DNA from: Deltaproteobacteria bacterium
GTDB lineage: Bacteria > Desulfobacterota > Desulfobacteria > Desulfobacterales > Desulfosalsimonadaceae
Length of the DNA: 39,898 bases
Assembly: GCA_013151835.1 (NCBI GenBank)
Contig: JAADHK010000043.1
Span: forward strand, 1-39,898
Direction of reading: 5' to 3'
In this document: positions 7,832 through 15,769 of the stretch, one piece after another
Position numbering within the stretch: the first letter of the stretch is position 1
How the letters are laid out: every line of letters starts with the position of its first letter
Notes under the pieces: model-generated
The model's input: the letters and a program-made list of their open reading frames with translations, nothing else
The model's database searches: none
What the model was told of the DNA's origin: nothing
Program-made: the position numbers and the translations under genes

Positions 7832-9319
7832 CTACACCTCCTCTGTTGCGAATAATGAGGCAAGTGCAGTTCTCGCCTGTGCCGCATCTTCTTCATACTC
7901 ATCATCTTCCGGCTGAATCACGTCGCAAATCCATGTGACCAGGCCCGGAACAACAGCCCTTGCAATCGGCTTAAATTCTTTACTCACCCCGTTAAAAAAT
8001 CGTTTGGCTGATTCCGCCAGTTCGTAATCATCGAGTGCGCTGACCAGCTGGCTGGTGAACTCTTTAAAAATGGCCGGTTTTTCATCTCCCAGGCGATTGA
8101 TTAAGCGAAGTGCGTTGTTTACAACTTCGGCAAGTTCCTGAACATCATAGGCGGATATGTGCTGAGCAAAGGATTTTGCCATTTCAGCATCATCGACGGA
8201 TTCCCAGTCGGCCAGCTTCTGATTTAAAGACTTGAATCGAATATTGGTAATCTCCGGCCCTTTGATCATACTGAGGTGTTTGAAGGCAGGCTTGTTGTTT
8301 ACTGCTTCAGTCATTGCCTGATTGATTACGGCGCCGGTTTCAGCAAGCGCAATTTTTGCTTTCCATAAAGTTATGGGGTCGGTTTTATCGACGATCTCTT
8401 CTATCATCTTAGACAGTACTTTGGGAAGCTGGGGAGCGCCGGGTTCGCCCAGCAGGCCACTGCCGGTGTGGATTTTTCTGACAATTTCCGTGAGCTGGTT
8501 GAGCACATTGGCAACGGATGTGCTGTTTACTTCCCGTGCAAATGAGAGAACAACATCGGTCAGCATATCCGGCGGGAGTTCGTTTAATTTGCCCACGGAA
8601 ATATCTAAGGTGTCAGTAATCAGGTTGACTAAAGACGGCAGCAGGGAGAGAAGCAATACCATTTTGGCCGGGTATTGCCAGAGAACATTGTTTGTCATCA
8701 TGATAAATGCACGGCCATCTTCGGCGGAAGTATCGAACATTTCCCTGATTTCGCCAAAATCAACCGATTCAACCCATTTTTGAAATCCGGGCTCCAGGGC
8801 GTTGGTAAAAAATTGTGGATCAGCTTTGTGGATATCATTTATAATCCGGCATCCCCGGGTGATGATTTCCCCGGTCTGGCCGGTGGCGATTTTAGAAATC
8901 ACGTCACCGAATACTTCTTTTTTTTCTTCTGCGGGCATGCCCTCAATGGTTTTCGTCAGGGTTGCAATAATATCAAAAAGGCCGTTAATTATTTCCGGGA
9001 GCGGTTCTCCGATGTTTTTGATAAATTTTTCATCTTCAAACAAAAGCGCAAGTTCGTTTTCTTCAAAAACATCATCAGGCCGGGAAAGCAGTCTGCCAAG
9101 AAGCTTCCCCACCATTTTCATGATGAATTTTCCAATTTTGCTGTCTTTGGCTAAAACGTTCAAAACATCAGGAAGAACGCCGCTTAATGTTTGTCGGACT
9201 TCCCGGGTTTGAAGAATTTTTGCAAGCGCGGTGTTTTTTCCCGTTTCCCCGGCCAGGTCAACTCCGGAAAGTTTCCGAATACCGGGTGGAAGTCCTGATT
9301 TTGAGTTTAATTTTTTCAT
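7832..9319 (-). CDS. Unknown helical protein, conserved-looking member of the reductase operon
   Basis: I do not recognise a family for this 495-residue protein. It is almost entirely helical, built from repeated 40-60-residue leucine/isoleucine-rich amphipathic stretches reminiscent of HEAT-like or scaffold proteins. One more hydrophobic segment (about residues 223-245) could touch a membrane but lacks the length and purity of a clear transmembrane helix. Cysteines are nearly absent, so it is unlikely to carry a redox cofactor. The last 35 residues are acidic. It ends 3 bp before the small reductase subunit and follows the GMC gene, so it is very likely co-expressed. An assembly, membrane-docking or scaffolding role is only a guess. 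Confidence 0.6.
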   Translation of the reverse strand: MKKLNSKSGLPPGIRKLSGVDLAGETGKNTALAKILQTREVRQTLSGVLPDVLNVLAKDSKIGKFIMKMVGKLLGRLLSRPDDVFEENELALLFEDEKFIKNIGEPLPEIINGLFDIIATLTKTIEGMPAEEKKEVFGDVISKIATGQTGEIITRGCRIINDIHKADPQFFTNALEPGFQKWVESVDFGEIREMFDTSAEDGRAFIMMTNNVLWQYPAKMVLLLSLLPSLVNLITDTLDISVGKLNELPPDMLTDVVLSFAREVNSTSVANVLNQLTEIVRKIHTGSGLLGEPGAPQLPKVLSKMIEEIVDKTDPITLWKAKIALAETGAVINQAMTEAVNNKPAFKHLSMIKGPEITNIRFKSLNQKLADWESVDDAEMAKSFAQHISAYDVQELAEVVNNALRLINRLGDEKPAIFKEFTSQLVSALDDYELAESAKRFFNGVSKEFKPIARAVVPGLVTWICDVIQPEDDEYEEDAAQARTALASLFATEEV

Positions 9320-9370
9320 GAGACGGTCCTTATTGTTGATATTTATACACCGTTGTCTGATATCCTCCCC

Positions 9371-10690
9371 TTATAATGCCTGATCCTGATCTTGATCCTG
9401 GTCTTGGGCCATCAGGTGTTTGACCAGCCGTTTTCCCAGGGCGATGACCGAGGTTGTGGGCGGCAGGCCCCACTCCTGGGGCATCACAGAACAGTCACAC
9501 ACATAGAGGTTGTCAAATTTTGTTTTAAGATCGGTATCTACCAGTTCTCCGATTTTGACCGTGCCTCCGGGATGAGCGGCGACTTTCCAGCTTCTGTATA
9601 TATCGGTGGCCCCCGCATTTGTCAGGATGCGTTTGGCGTGCTCGGACCCTTTGTCAAGTTTTAGCTTGTCAGCTTTTGTCAGGGGTTTGTTCACCCAGCC
9701 GTTGTTTGAAACGCTTCCCCCCAGATCATCCCTTACCTTAATCATGATTGGAAGTGTATCCGCATAGGAAAATGCTTGTTTAACCTTAAAGACCTCAAGG
9801 TCAAAGGCAATTTTCAGCATCTGCGGCATATTAAAATCGGTCATGACAATGCCGTCTTCATCAAAATGAATACCTGCGCTCATGGGAACGGATTTCCCGC
9901 TGCCAAGGCCCTTTATTTTTCCATAAACAAAAACCAGGGGGTCAAAAAAGAAATCAAAACCGGCGCTTTGCATGCCGCTTTGGCGGAGAATGAGCGGAGA
10001 ACCGATTCCGCCGGCCGCAACAATGGTTTTCGGTGCATATGCCCGGTATATTTCCTTGTTGTGTTTATACTCAACACCAATGGCTTTTTTGTTTTCAATG
10101 ATCACTTTTGTAACTTTTGCCCGGGTAATAAGCTTTGCACCGTTTTCAAGGGCCCGGTCAACAAATTGTCGCGCATCCCATTTGGCGTCATACGGGCACC
10201 CGTACATGCAACGCTGGCAATTTAATTTGCACTTTAACGGGTCGATGAATTTGTTTAACTTATGGACGTCATATCCCAGGTCAACAGCACTTTTCATGAA
10301 GGCATTGGGGCCGGCCCCCATGAGGTCGTCAGGCAGCGGGGCAATGGGAACGTCAGCCTTCATCTCTTCTACTTCTGCTGAAATATCCACCCCGTAACTT
10401 TTGAACATATCCACAGGAGGATCAAAAGCCGTACCGCAGAAAATCATTGAACTGCCGCCGGCTGTAATTGCCCGGACAATCGGAACCGCCTGTCTTGTCA
10501 TCACGACGCTTTTGCCGGGAATAAAAGCGCGGGGTACGGTCGAGAAAAAAGTGCCTTTTTTAGGGTCGTTATCTCCCCATTCAAGTATGAGCACTTTTTT
10601 CCCCTGTTTTGACAGGTCCATGGCAACTGTTGCGCCGCCGGGTCCGCTACCCACCACAATGGCATCAAACTCTGATTTTGCTTCTTTCAT
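9371..10690 (-). CDS. GMC-type FAD-dependent oxidoreductase with a four-cysteine insert
   Basis: A Rossmann FAD motif VVGSGPGGATVAMDL lies at the N-terminus, followed by an acidic FAD-ribose strand (LILEWGD). The C-terminal block AHPGGTVKIGELVDTD...NLYVCDCSVMP...PPTTSVIALGKRL is diagnostic for the GMC family. Around residue 160 a segment KCKLNCQRCMYGCPYD supplies four cysteines (C-x3-C-x2-C-x3-C) that could bind an Fe-S cluster, as in some anaerobic GMC-like dehydrogenases. The protein ends in a (DQ)n tail encoded by hexamer repeats at about 9378-9405. The ATG at 10690 is preferred over 10705 because GGAGGG lies 7 bases before it. As first gene of the operon it may oxidise an alcohol or alicyclic CoA intermediate, or pass electrons to the reductase. 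Confidence 0.83.
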   Translation of the reverse strand: MKEAKSEFDAIVVGSGPGGATVAMDLSKQGKKVLILEWGDNDPKKGTFFSTVPRAFIPGKSVVMTRQAVPIVRAITAGGSSMIFCGTAFDPPVDMFKSYGVDISAEVEEMKADVPIAPLPDDLMGAGPNAFMKSAVDLGYDVHKLNKFIDPLKCKLNCQRCMYGCPYDAKWDARQFVDRALENGAKLITRAKVTKVIIENKKAIGVEYKHNKEIYRAYAPKTIVAAGGIGSPLILRQSGMQSAGFDFFFDPLVFVYGKIKGLGSGKSVPMSAGIHFDEDGIVMTDFNMPQMLKIAFDLEVFKVKQAFSYADTLPIMIKVRDDLGGSVSNNGWVNKPLTKADKLKLDKGSEHAKRILTNAGATDIYRSWKVAAHPGGTVKIGELVDTDLKTKFDNLYVCDCSVMPQEWGLPPTTSVIALGKRLVKHLMAQDQDQDQDQAL

Positions 10691-10842
10691 GCTTTTTCCC
10701 TCCATTGAAATGTTTTTAACGTTATATTAGCCGTATTATGTAAATTGCCGTAAAAGTGGAAACAATCTTGCAAATGGCTTGTAAATGGTGAGCGCTTCTA
10801 TAAGGTAGAAGCTTAAAAACAATGTGAGAAAACGTTAACACT

Positions 10843-10880
10843 GTTTATCGGGTCGACGGTCGACGGTCGACCCGATAAAC
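10843..10880. promoter_or_regulatory. Long perfect inverted repeat upstream of the reductase operon
   Basis: Arms GTTTATCGGGTCGAC and GTCGACCCGATAAAC are exactly complementary (15 bp) around an 8-base centre that itself contains GTCGAC; the GTCGAC hexamer occurs three times at 8-base spacing. It lies about 150 bp upstream of the GMC start and has no T-run after either arm, so an operator or a DNA/RNA secondary-structure element is likelier than a terminator. It may be where the operon's GntR-type protein or another dimeric regulator binds. Confidence 0.45.
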
Positions 10881-11040
10881 CATCGTTAAATTGTTTTTGT
10901 TTCCGCGTCAAGAGGTTTTTTAAATACGGTCAAATTTGATCAACATAGTTTACATAAACCAAAGCAAGCGTTATGCTATAAATACAATTGTTTTTATTGC
11001 AAATTTGAATAAACAACAGACAAGGCAGGGTATTGATGAA

Positions 11041-11259
11041 AAATCGTAAGCCAGGGGGATCGAACATGGCATTCCAGGCGGAATATACATCCACAACCGT
11101 TCGGACGCACGAAAATCTTCAATGCGGGTATAAAATCGGATCTGCCGGAAGCCAGAACTGAAATCAAAGGGCCTAAATGGTGGGTGCGTATTCCCGCCCT
11201 CTTTTTCAATGAAAAACGTGCGCTGGAATTTTTTAATCATACACAAAAGGGGTATTAGG
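11041..11259 (+). pseudogene. Possible decayed coding remnant in the 10691-11364 gap
   Basis: An open frame without a good start codon runs from about 11041 to the TAG at 11257-11259. Its second half (around KGPKWWVRIPALFFNEKRA) reads like a genuine protein end, while a second frame upstream also reads plausibly (RGIEHGIPGGIYIHNR), suggesting a frameshifted remnant. I recognise no family. The rest of this 670-bp gap holds only the inverted repeat at 10843 and AT-rich sequence. Confidence 0.2.
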
Positions 11260-11364
11260 TCATAACTCCCGTTTAAATATATGGAGAAAACAAATATGTG
11301 ATAACAGGCGCATCAATCCTAATTATGGAAACCGATAATCCATATAGCAGCACTGGGGTGCTGT

Positions 11365-12591
11365 CTATGATATCTCCTCTATGGCCAGTGGATATTTTGA
11401 AAGCGGCTCGCAGTGATCTTCATGGATGACAATGGGGTTTTCGTAACGAAACCCTATGTTTTCATCCGGGCAGGCATATTGCATGGCGCAGATGAGCAAT
11501 TCGTTTTCCCGGTAAACGTGATCCGGGTTGGTCCAGTAGGCAAATGGGCCGTCATTTAACCCGATTCGCCATTCATCTCCCACCAGACCGATGCCGTGCT
11601 CGAAGCCCGGAACCATGAAATCGGCAAAGCCTCTTTCCTCGGCAAACGCCATCATCTTTTCCGCCAGGAGCGAGGGCGTGATCCCGGCCCTGTAGGTCAC
11701 AAGCGTCTTTTTCACGATATCCACGAAATTGTCCGCATGCCACCGCTGGCGGTCGGTGACCGGCGCGATCAGGTAATTGTGGGCGTGATCCCCGAGTCCG
11801 AGTTTAAACATGGCGTGGATATCGATCATCAGCGGTTCGCCCGGCTCGATTTTTTTGCCGGTGGCCGGGGTGCAGGCCCCGCCGGCAAGCCCGGTCCGGT
11901 AGCCGCTTGCAATCTCGTTTCCGCCGGTAAAGGACCATTCCCAGACGCTTCCCTGTCTGCGCATGGCAAGGGCCGCGATTCCCGCGATTTCGGTTTCGGT
12001 CATGTTTTTGTACCCGCCGTTGGATATGGCTTCAAAAACGGCCCGGTGACCAACATCCACGATCCGTGAAGCCTCCGCAAACCGGTTGATCGTCCCGGCA
12101 TCCTTTATGAGCGCCAGGCGGTCGATGATGGTGTGGGCGTTTACAAGTTCCGCGCCCGGCATGGCCGCCGTGAACTGCTCGTATTCAAAATGGGTGAGAA
12201 AACCCTCGGGCAGGTAATTGGACATGCCGCTCTCCACTCCAACGCGGCCTTTTTCCCCGGGAAGCAGCTCCATTATAAAATCCGCGATCTGCTCGATCTG
12301 GTCCTGCCCGCCCATGGGTGCGAAACCATACACGTGGTCTTCGTCCAGCCAGGAATCATCGGCAACGCGCGAGGCGTCTATGACAAAGGTGAATACGGTG
12401 GGAAGCCCCTCGGGAGGGATCACGATAAAGCTGCGCCACGGGCAGAATGCGTCCGTGGTCCAGGAAAGAGTCCTGAGACGGGAGCCGAGATAGACATTAA
12501 TGTTTTCTTCGGCCATTTGGGCCTGGATGTTCCTGATCCGTTTCGGAAAATCGATGAAATAGGGGTCTGCTGCTTTCTGGTCGGTGTTCAT
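11365..12591 (-). CDS. M24 family metallopeptidase-like protein (Xaa-Pro peptidase/creatinase fold)
   Basis: The 408-residue protein has an N-terminal creatinase-type domain (about 1-165) and a C-terminal pita-bread domain. Potential metal ligands Asp257 and Asp268 show the 11-residue spacing typical of M24 enzymes; His occurs in a GFEHGIG motif and a Glu in FRYENPIVI near the end. The usual EPG glutamate seems replaced (the equivalent stretch reads LLICAMQYACP), so metal binding or activity may differ from a true aminopeptidase, as in creatinase-like members. A GGGAGG ribosome site precedes the ATG. It is on the same strand as the SCP2 and TetR genes but separated from them by a repeat element, so co-regulation is uncertain. 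Confidence 0.8.
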   Translation of the reverse strand: MNTDQKAADPYFIDFPKRIRNIQAQMAEENINVYLGSRLRTLSWTTDAFCPWRSFIVIPPEGLPTVFTFVIDASRVADDSWLDEDHVYGFAPMGGQDQIEQIADFIMELLPGEKGRVGVESGMSNYLPEGFLTHFEYEQFTAAMPGAELVNAHTIIDRLALIKDAGTINRFAEASRIVDVGHRAVFEAISNGGYKNMTETEIAGIAALAMRRQGSVWEWSFTGGNEIASGYRTGLAGGACTPATGKKIEPGEPLMIDIHAMFKLGLGDHAHNYLIAPVTDRQRWHADNFVDIVKKTLVTYRAGITPSLLAEKMMAFAEERGFADFMVPGFEHGIGLVGDEWRIGLNDGPFAYWTNPDHVYRENELLICAMQYACPDENIGFRYENPIVIHEDHCEPLSKYPLAIEEIS

Positions 12592-12668
12592 GTGTTTTTC
12601 CTCCCTGATATTTTGTCATTTCCAGGCAAAGAGGCGGGCACCGCCCCATCTAAAACTCGTTTCTGAGG

Positions 12669-12785
12669 GCTCGTAAAAAGCTCCATATGCAAGGCGCGCG
12701 AAGCGGGAAAGGCGGAGGCGTGCTTTTTGTACGTCGAGCGATTTTCCGCTGAAGCGCAACGCCGCAGATGGACTTTTTACGAGTC
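12669..12785 (-). repeat. Miniature inverted-repeat element, reverse-oriented member of the GTAAAAAGTC family
   Basis: The ends GCTCGTAAAAAG and CTTTTTACGAGTC form an imperfect terminal inverted repeat. Read on the minus strand the interior aligns with the copies at 28752 and 29736 (CCATCTGCGGCGTTG..., ...GCCTCCGC..., ...CGCCTTGCATATGGA). It fills most of the space between the M24 and SCP2 genes. Confidence 0.6.
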
Positions 12786-12787
12786 CG

Positions 12788-13192
12788 TCAGTATTGGGTG
12801 GGGATCGTGGATAATACCTTATTCAACCGGTCGGCAAGAGACGCCAGGCGCAGGGCCTTGACCATGTTCCCCCTGAGCTTCAGCTTCAGGGTCATCAGCG
12901 CCTTTTGCGCCCCGATTTCGCCACGGGTGATCCTGGCAAACGTCTCGTAATCACCTGTAATTCTAAATTCCGCCTTTGTAGGTGGCTCGCCCTCGCCCAC
13001 TATCATTTCCGCAATTTCACCGTTTGAAAACCTGAAATACAAAAATCGGTCTATTCCGTCCGGGCAGTTTTTGTACAGGTTTGTCATGGACGAGGTCGCA
13101 TGGTTCATTTTTTCGGGGCTTAAACTTTCTTTCAGGCGTTTTTCACCCTCGTCCCGCCATGCCTGGCTCAGATATACGAATTTTTCCTCCAT
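12788..13192 (-). CDS. SCP2 sterol-carrier-type lipid-binding protein
   Basis: A 134-residue protein with the SCP2 pattern: after an N-terminal helix, a beta-rich core (RFLYFRFSNGEIAEMIVGEGEPPTKAEFRI split around residue 60-85), then the helical TRGEIGAQKALMTLKLKLRGNMVKAL region where SCP2 proteins carry their GKLKVKGD-like motif. SCP2 domains bind fatty acyl chains, acyl-CoAs or sterols. The ATG at 13192 is chosen because GGGAGGAAAAC immediately precedes it; an upstream ATG at 13213 lacks a site. It follows the TetR gene by 39 bp on the same strand, so the two likely form an operon and the regulator may respond to a lipid-like ligand. Confidence 0.75.
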   Translation of the reverse strand: MEEKFVYLSQAWRDEGEKRLKESLSPEKMNHATSSMTNLYKNCPDGIDRFLYFRFSNGEIAEMIVGEGEPPTKAEFRITGDYETFARITRGEIGAQKALMTLKLKLRGNMVKALRLASLADRLNKVLSTIPTQY

Positions 13193-13231
13193 GTTTTCCT
13201 CCCTCCCCGGCAACCGGGTTGTTTAAAGGTT

Positions 13232-13825
13232 TTATGCGGACGGCTTTGTGAAAAGACCATTTGTGAACAATGACACCGTCTCGTCGAAAAGGTCGCGTAA
13301 AAATTCGTCTTTTGAATGAACATAGGTGCGGATGATAAACATCTTGTAGATAAGGAAAATAATCTCGGAAACCCGTCCGGCGTCCACGGTCCGGAAAACT
13401 CCGGCGTCAACCCCCTGTTCGAGTATTTCCCGGATCATGGCCACGGAATTGCGGTTTATGGACTCATAGGGGTCGTTGTCGGCAAAGAGGGGGAAAATGT
13501 CCGGGTCATGGATCAGGACACGCCTGAGGTCATCGTCCGAAGAAAGGTATTCCACGGCCTTTTCACACATCACGGAAAACCGGCGGCGCGGATCGGGCCC
13601 CGCGTTTTCAATGGCGGTTCCCACCCTGGCCTGCCAATTGCCCAGGGCATGGGCCACGGCTTTTCTGTACAGCTCCTTTTTTCCGGCCGCATAACGGTAC
13701 AGGTTGCCCTTTGTCATGTCGAGTTCGGCGGCGATCTCTTCCATGGTGGTCTTCCGGTACCCGTATTTTGCAAACACAAAAAGCGCGGCCCTGTAAATAT
13801 TTTCCTGGGATTCTTTTTTTCGCAT
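13232..13825 (-). CDS. TetR family transcriptional regulator
   Basis: The 197-residue protein has the TetR DNA-binding domain at residues 7-60 (AALFVFAKYGYRKTTMEEIAAEL, then TKGNLYRYAAGKKELY) and an all-helical ligand-binding C-terminal domain. It is divergent from nothing nearby and precedes the SCP2 gene. A perfect 13-bp inverted repeat just upstream (13883-13915) is a good candidate for its own operator, so I infer autorepression and control of the SCP2 gene. The ligand is unknown; acyl-CoAs are common for TetR members next to lipid genes. Confidence 0.9.
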   Translation of the reverse strand: MRKKESQENIYRAALFVFAKYGYRKTTMEEIAAELDMTKGNLYRYAAGKKELYRKAVAHALGNWQARVGTAIENAGPDPRRRFSVMCEKAVEYLSSDDDLRRVLIHDPDIFPLFADNDPYESINRNSVAMIREILEQGVDAGVFRTVDAGRVSEIIFLIYKMFIIRTYVHSKDEFLRDLFDETVSLFTNGLFTKPSA

Positions 13826-13882
13826 GTCTTATCCCTGTCGGAGCAATCAGCCAGCCCGGGCCCACGGGGCGGCTTTTAGTAA

Positions 13883-13915
13883 ATAAATAAACAAAAACGT
13901 TATTTGTTTATTTAT
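13883..13915. promoter_or_regulatory. Perfect AT-rich palindrome, probable TetR operator
   Basis: Arms ATAAATAAACAAA and TTTGTTTATTTAT (13 bp each) flank the 7-base centre AACGTTA. It lies 58 bp upstream of the TetR start, in the position expected for an autoregulatory operator. Confidence 0.6.
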
Positions 13916-14064
13916 GATATGCGGATGATGGTGTCAAGAAAAATAATGAGGTCGGCCGGTGGATTAAGACGACGGAGCAAATAGCCAGCCATAGAAAAAG
14001 GCCAAACGTAGACCCGACCCTTTTTTGCGGCTGAATCCGCATTGCGGACTTTTTCTTTTACTTA

Positions 14065-14098
14065 CTTTTCAGTTGCAACGCGCGTTGCAACTGAAAAG
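14065..14098. repeat. Perfect 34-bp palindrome
   Basis: CTTTTCAGTTGCAACG and its exact complement flank a central CG. It sits in the 13826-14202 gap between the TetR promoter region and the 3' end of the four-histidine membrane protein gene. With the T-rich flank on its left it could terminate the minus-strand gene transcribed toward it, but the near-absence of a loop makes a protein-binding site or cruciform equally possible. The remainder of this gap shows only a small GCGG/CCGC hairpin near 14027-14056. Confidence 0.5.
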
Positions 14099-14202
14099 CT
14101 TCAATGAGGACGGAGTGCTTCGGCTCCGGAAATTGTACGGTGAAGAGCGGAAGGCCGCACCTTACATTTTTGTAACAAAAATAGCCCCATGACCTTGAAT
14201 AT

Positions 14203-14757
14203 TTACCATTTTATCACAATGACCGGAATAACGGCCAGCACCGTGGAAGCAATTCCGGCGCCGGCATGTCCGCCACCGCCATTGCTGCCGGCCATGGCGG
14301 CAGTGGCCACAAAGCCCGCCGCTGCCATGGTACCCAGTACAATATGGACGTTGTAGGCTGACAAGCCCTCATCCTTGTCAAAATAATCGCCATATTGAGA
14401 ATATCCGGTGGCGCAGGCTGCAACCGCCATAACAGCCGTCGCAATTCCCGTGCCTTTATGCAGGCCGTTATCTCCCCCTGAAAGCCCGGCCATGGCGGCA
14501 AAGAGCAAGGTGCTATATCCAAATATCTTGTGGGCGTTTCTTAAATTCATGCGGCTTGTATCGGTTGCCGGGCTGGCGAACAAACTGTTATCCCGCACCT
14601 CCAGCTGTGCTGAACTTATTAATATGCTGTTTCCGGTTTGTCCCACATTGTTGTTGAGATATTGATTCAGGGACAATGCCGCAGACAATTGTGGGACACA
14701 TAGGGCGCCGACTATGAAAAAAATTGATATTAAGGTGATTTTTTTACGAAAAAACAT
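14203..14757 (-). CDS. Small four-helix membrane protein with paired histidines (cytochrome b561-like)
   Basis: The 184-residue product starts with a signal peptide (positive MFFRKK, hydrophobic core, cleavage near LSA-ALS at about residue 26). After a polar stretch it has four short hydrophobic helices. Each contains or borders a histidine: His76 (NAHKIFGY), His100 (LHKGTG), His138 (YNVHIVLGT) and His164 (GHAGAGIAS). Two-by-two spacing with repeated H-x3-G patterns suggests two b-type hemes across a membrane as in b561-like proteins; heme binding is inferred. The ATG at 14757 is preferred over 14796 because AAAGGACA precedes it. The adjacent DUF1499 lipoprotein gene on the same strand may be cotranscribed. 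Confidence 0.6.
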   Translation of the reverse strand: MFFRKKITLISIFFIVGALCVPQLSAALSLNQYLNNNVGQTGNSILISSAQLEVRDNSLFASPATDTSRMNLRNAHKIFGYSTLLFAAMAGLSGGDNGLHKGTGIATAVMAVAACATGYSQYGDYFDKDEGLSAYNVHIVLGTMAAAGFVATAAMAGSNGGGGHAGAGIASTVLAVIPVIVIKW

Positions 14758-14826
14758 TTTATTTGTCCTTTTTGTTCGATATATGGGGAAAGCCATACGC
14801 TTAGGGCTGATGAGGCGGATGCCGGC

Positions 14827-15282
14827 TCAGGGAGTCCGGACCCGCCCGGCAAACAGCTTCCGGATTTTTTCTATCCGCTTCCGGTTGACGCCCAGGTCGG
14901 AATACCCGGTGCGGGACGCGGACCGGACATGAATGAGTCCCGACTCCTTTGGGAAATAGAACTCTACATCGTCTGTGAACCTGAAAAACCGGGATTTAAA
15001 TGTGGCGTGGATATAGGAATCCGAATCGGACACGATTTTGCATGCGGGCATGGATTCCAGGACCAGATCGAGCGCCTTGCGGGCATCTGCGGCGGAACAC
15101 GTATAGGTTATGGGGTCGATATGGTGCGACTTTCCCGTGTCCTGCGATGAAACGCAATTGGGTGACCCCGGGCAGGGGGACAGGCGACCGTCCTTGACCC
15201 CGAGTCCGGGAGCGGCGCATCCCAGGCCGCCCATAATTGGCATTGCAAGCAGCAAGCTTATTATCCATCCGATATGTTTCAT
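14827..15282 (-). CDS. DUF1499 family lipoprotein
   Basis: The 151-residue precursor has a lipoprotein signal with a lipobox ending GGLGC (Cys22). The mature protein opens with SPCPGSPNCVSSQ, the hallmark of DUF1499, followed by the family's mixed alpha/beta core including DDVEFYF and IHVRSASRTGYSDLGVNRKRIEKIR. The function of the family is unknown; members are envelope proteins. An AAGGAAATG ribosome site precedes the ATG. It lies 70 bp upstream of the four-histidine membrane protein. Confidence 0.85.
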   Translation of the reverse strand: MKHIGWIISLLLAMPIMGGLGCAAPGLGVKDGRLSPCPGSPNCVSSQDTGKSHHIDPITYTCSAADARKALDLVLESMPACKIVSDSDSYIHATFKSRFFRFTDDVEFYFPKESGLIHVRSASRTGYSDLGVNRKRIEKIRKLFAGRVRTP

Positions 15283-15438
15283 TTTTCATTTCCTTATTCA
15301 CAAGTTGAAAAGCTGTGTTTCCCCGAATTTCGGCGCGCTAAAATTTCTATCAGGAATCCTGTGTTTCGCAAGCGTTTTTTTCCAGGTCTGCAACCGGCCG
15401 CCAGCTTGCAGCGGACTTTTTATGAGCCTGCTATTTGG

Positions 15439-15710
15439 TGTCACATCTTGAATTATATCATTACTTGACATATCAATTGGAATGGTTTAATAAACACTTA
15501 TAATCGAATAATGGAGAATAGTATTTGCCGGGGCATTGTATCATGTGTTGGTATGGGGCAATGCCCGGCAGGATATTTTTTTGTGGGTGATCGGGACAGG
15601 CGGCTGTTTATCGATTTGATCGGCGCAATGAAGGTGCGTTTTGAAAACGGAAAAATAATATGTGCAAAGGTTGGATAAAATAATGTCATAAATCAAGTTG
15701 GGTGACACCG
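15439..15710. mobile_element. Decayed RAYT-derived repeat, copy 1
   Basis: The left end TGTCACATCTTGAATT and a diverged right end (CAAGTTGGGTGACA) form terminal inverted repeats. The interior holds a fragment of an IS200-like REP-associated tyrosine transposase (RAYT) N-terminus: YHVLVWGNARQDIFL in one frame, continuing after a frameshift as DRRLFIDLIGAMKVRF. It is about 80 percent or more identical by eye to copy 2 at 16585 and in the same orientation. Confidence 0.6.
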
Positions 15711-15769
15711 GACCCCGGACGCGTCGCCCCGGAAAATGTATCGGAAGCAGTGACTTGCAAAGAAAGAAT

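Noticed and set aside
8675-9154. 159-codon plus-strand frame over the helical orphan gene
   Set aside because: The minus-strand frame is three times longer, lies in an operon and has a ribosome site; this is a shadow.
10971-11246. 91-codon minus-strand frame in the intergenic stretch
   Set aside because: Its composition is unlike a real protein, it lacks a ribosome site, and the opposite strand reads better as a decayed remnant.
12133-12666. 177-codon plus-strand frame over the M24 gene
   Set aside because: It is the antisense shadow of a clearly recognised peptidase-like gene, a result of GC-rich third positions.
13316-13879. 187-codon plus-strand frame over the TetR gene
   Set aside because: The antisense frame has a complete TetR DNA-binding domain; the plus frame has no recognisable pattern.
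15498-15689. 63-codon minus-strand frame in the left RAYT repeat
   Set aside because: The frame is antisense to the transposase fragment and is not kept in the second copy.
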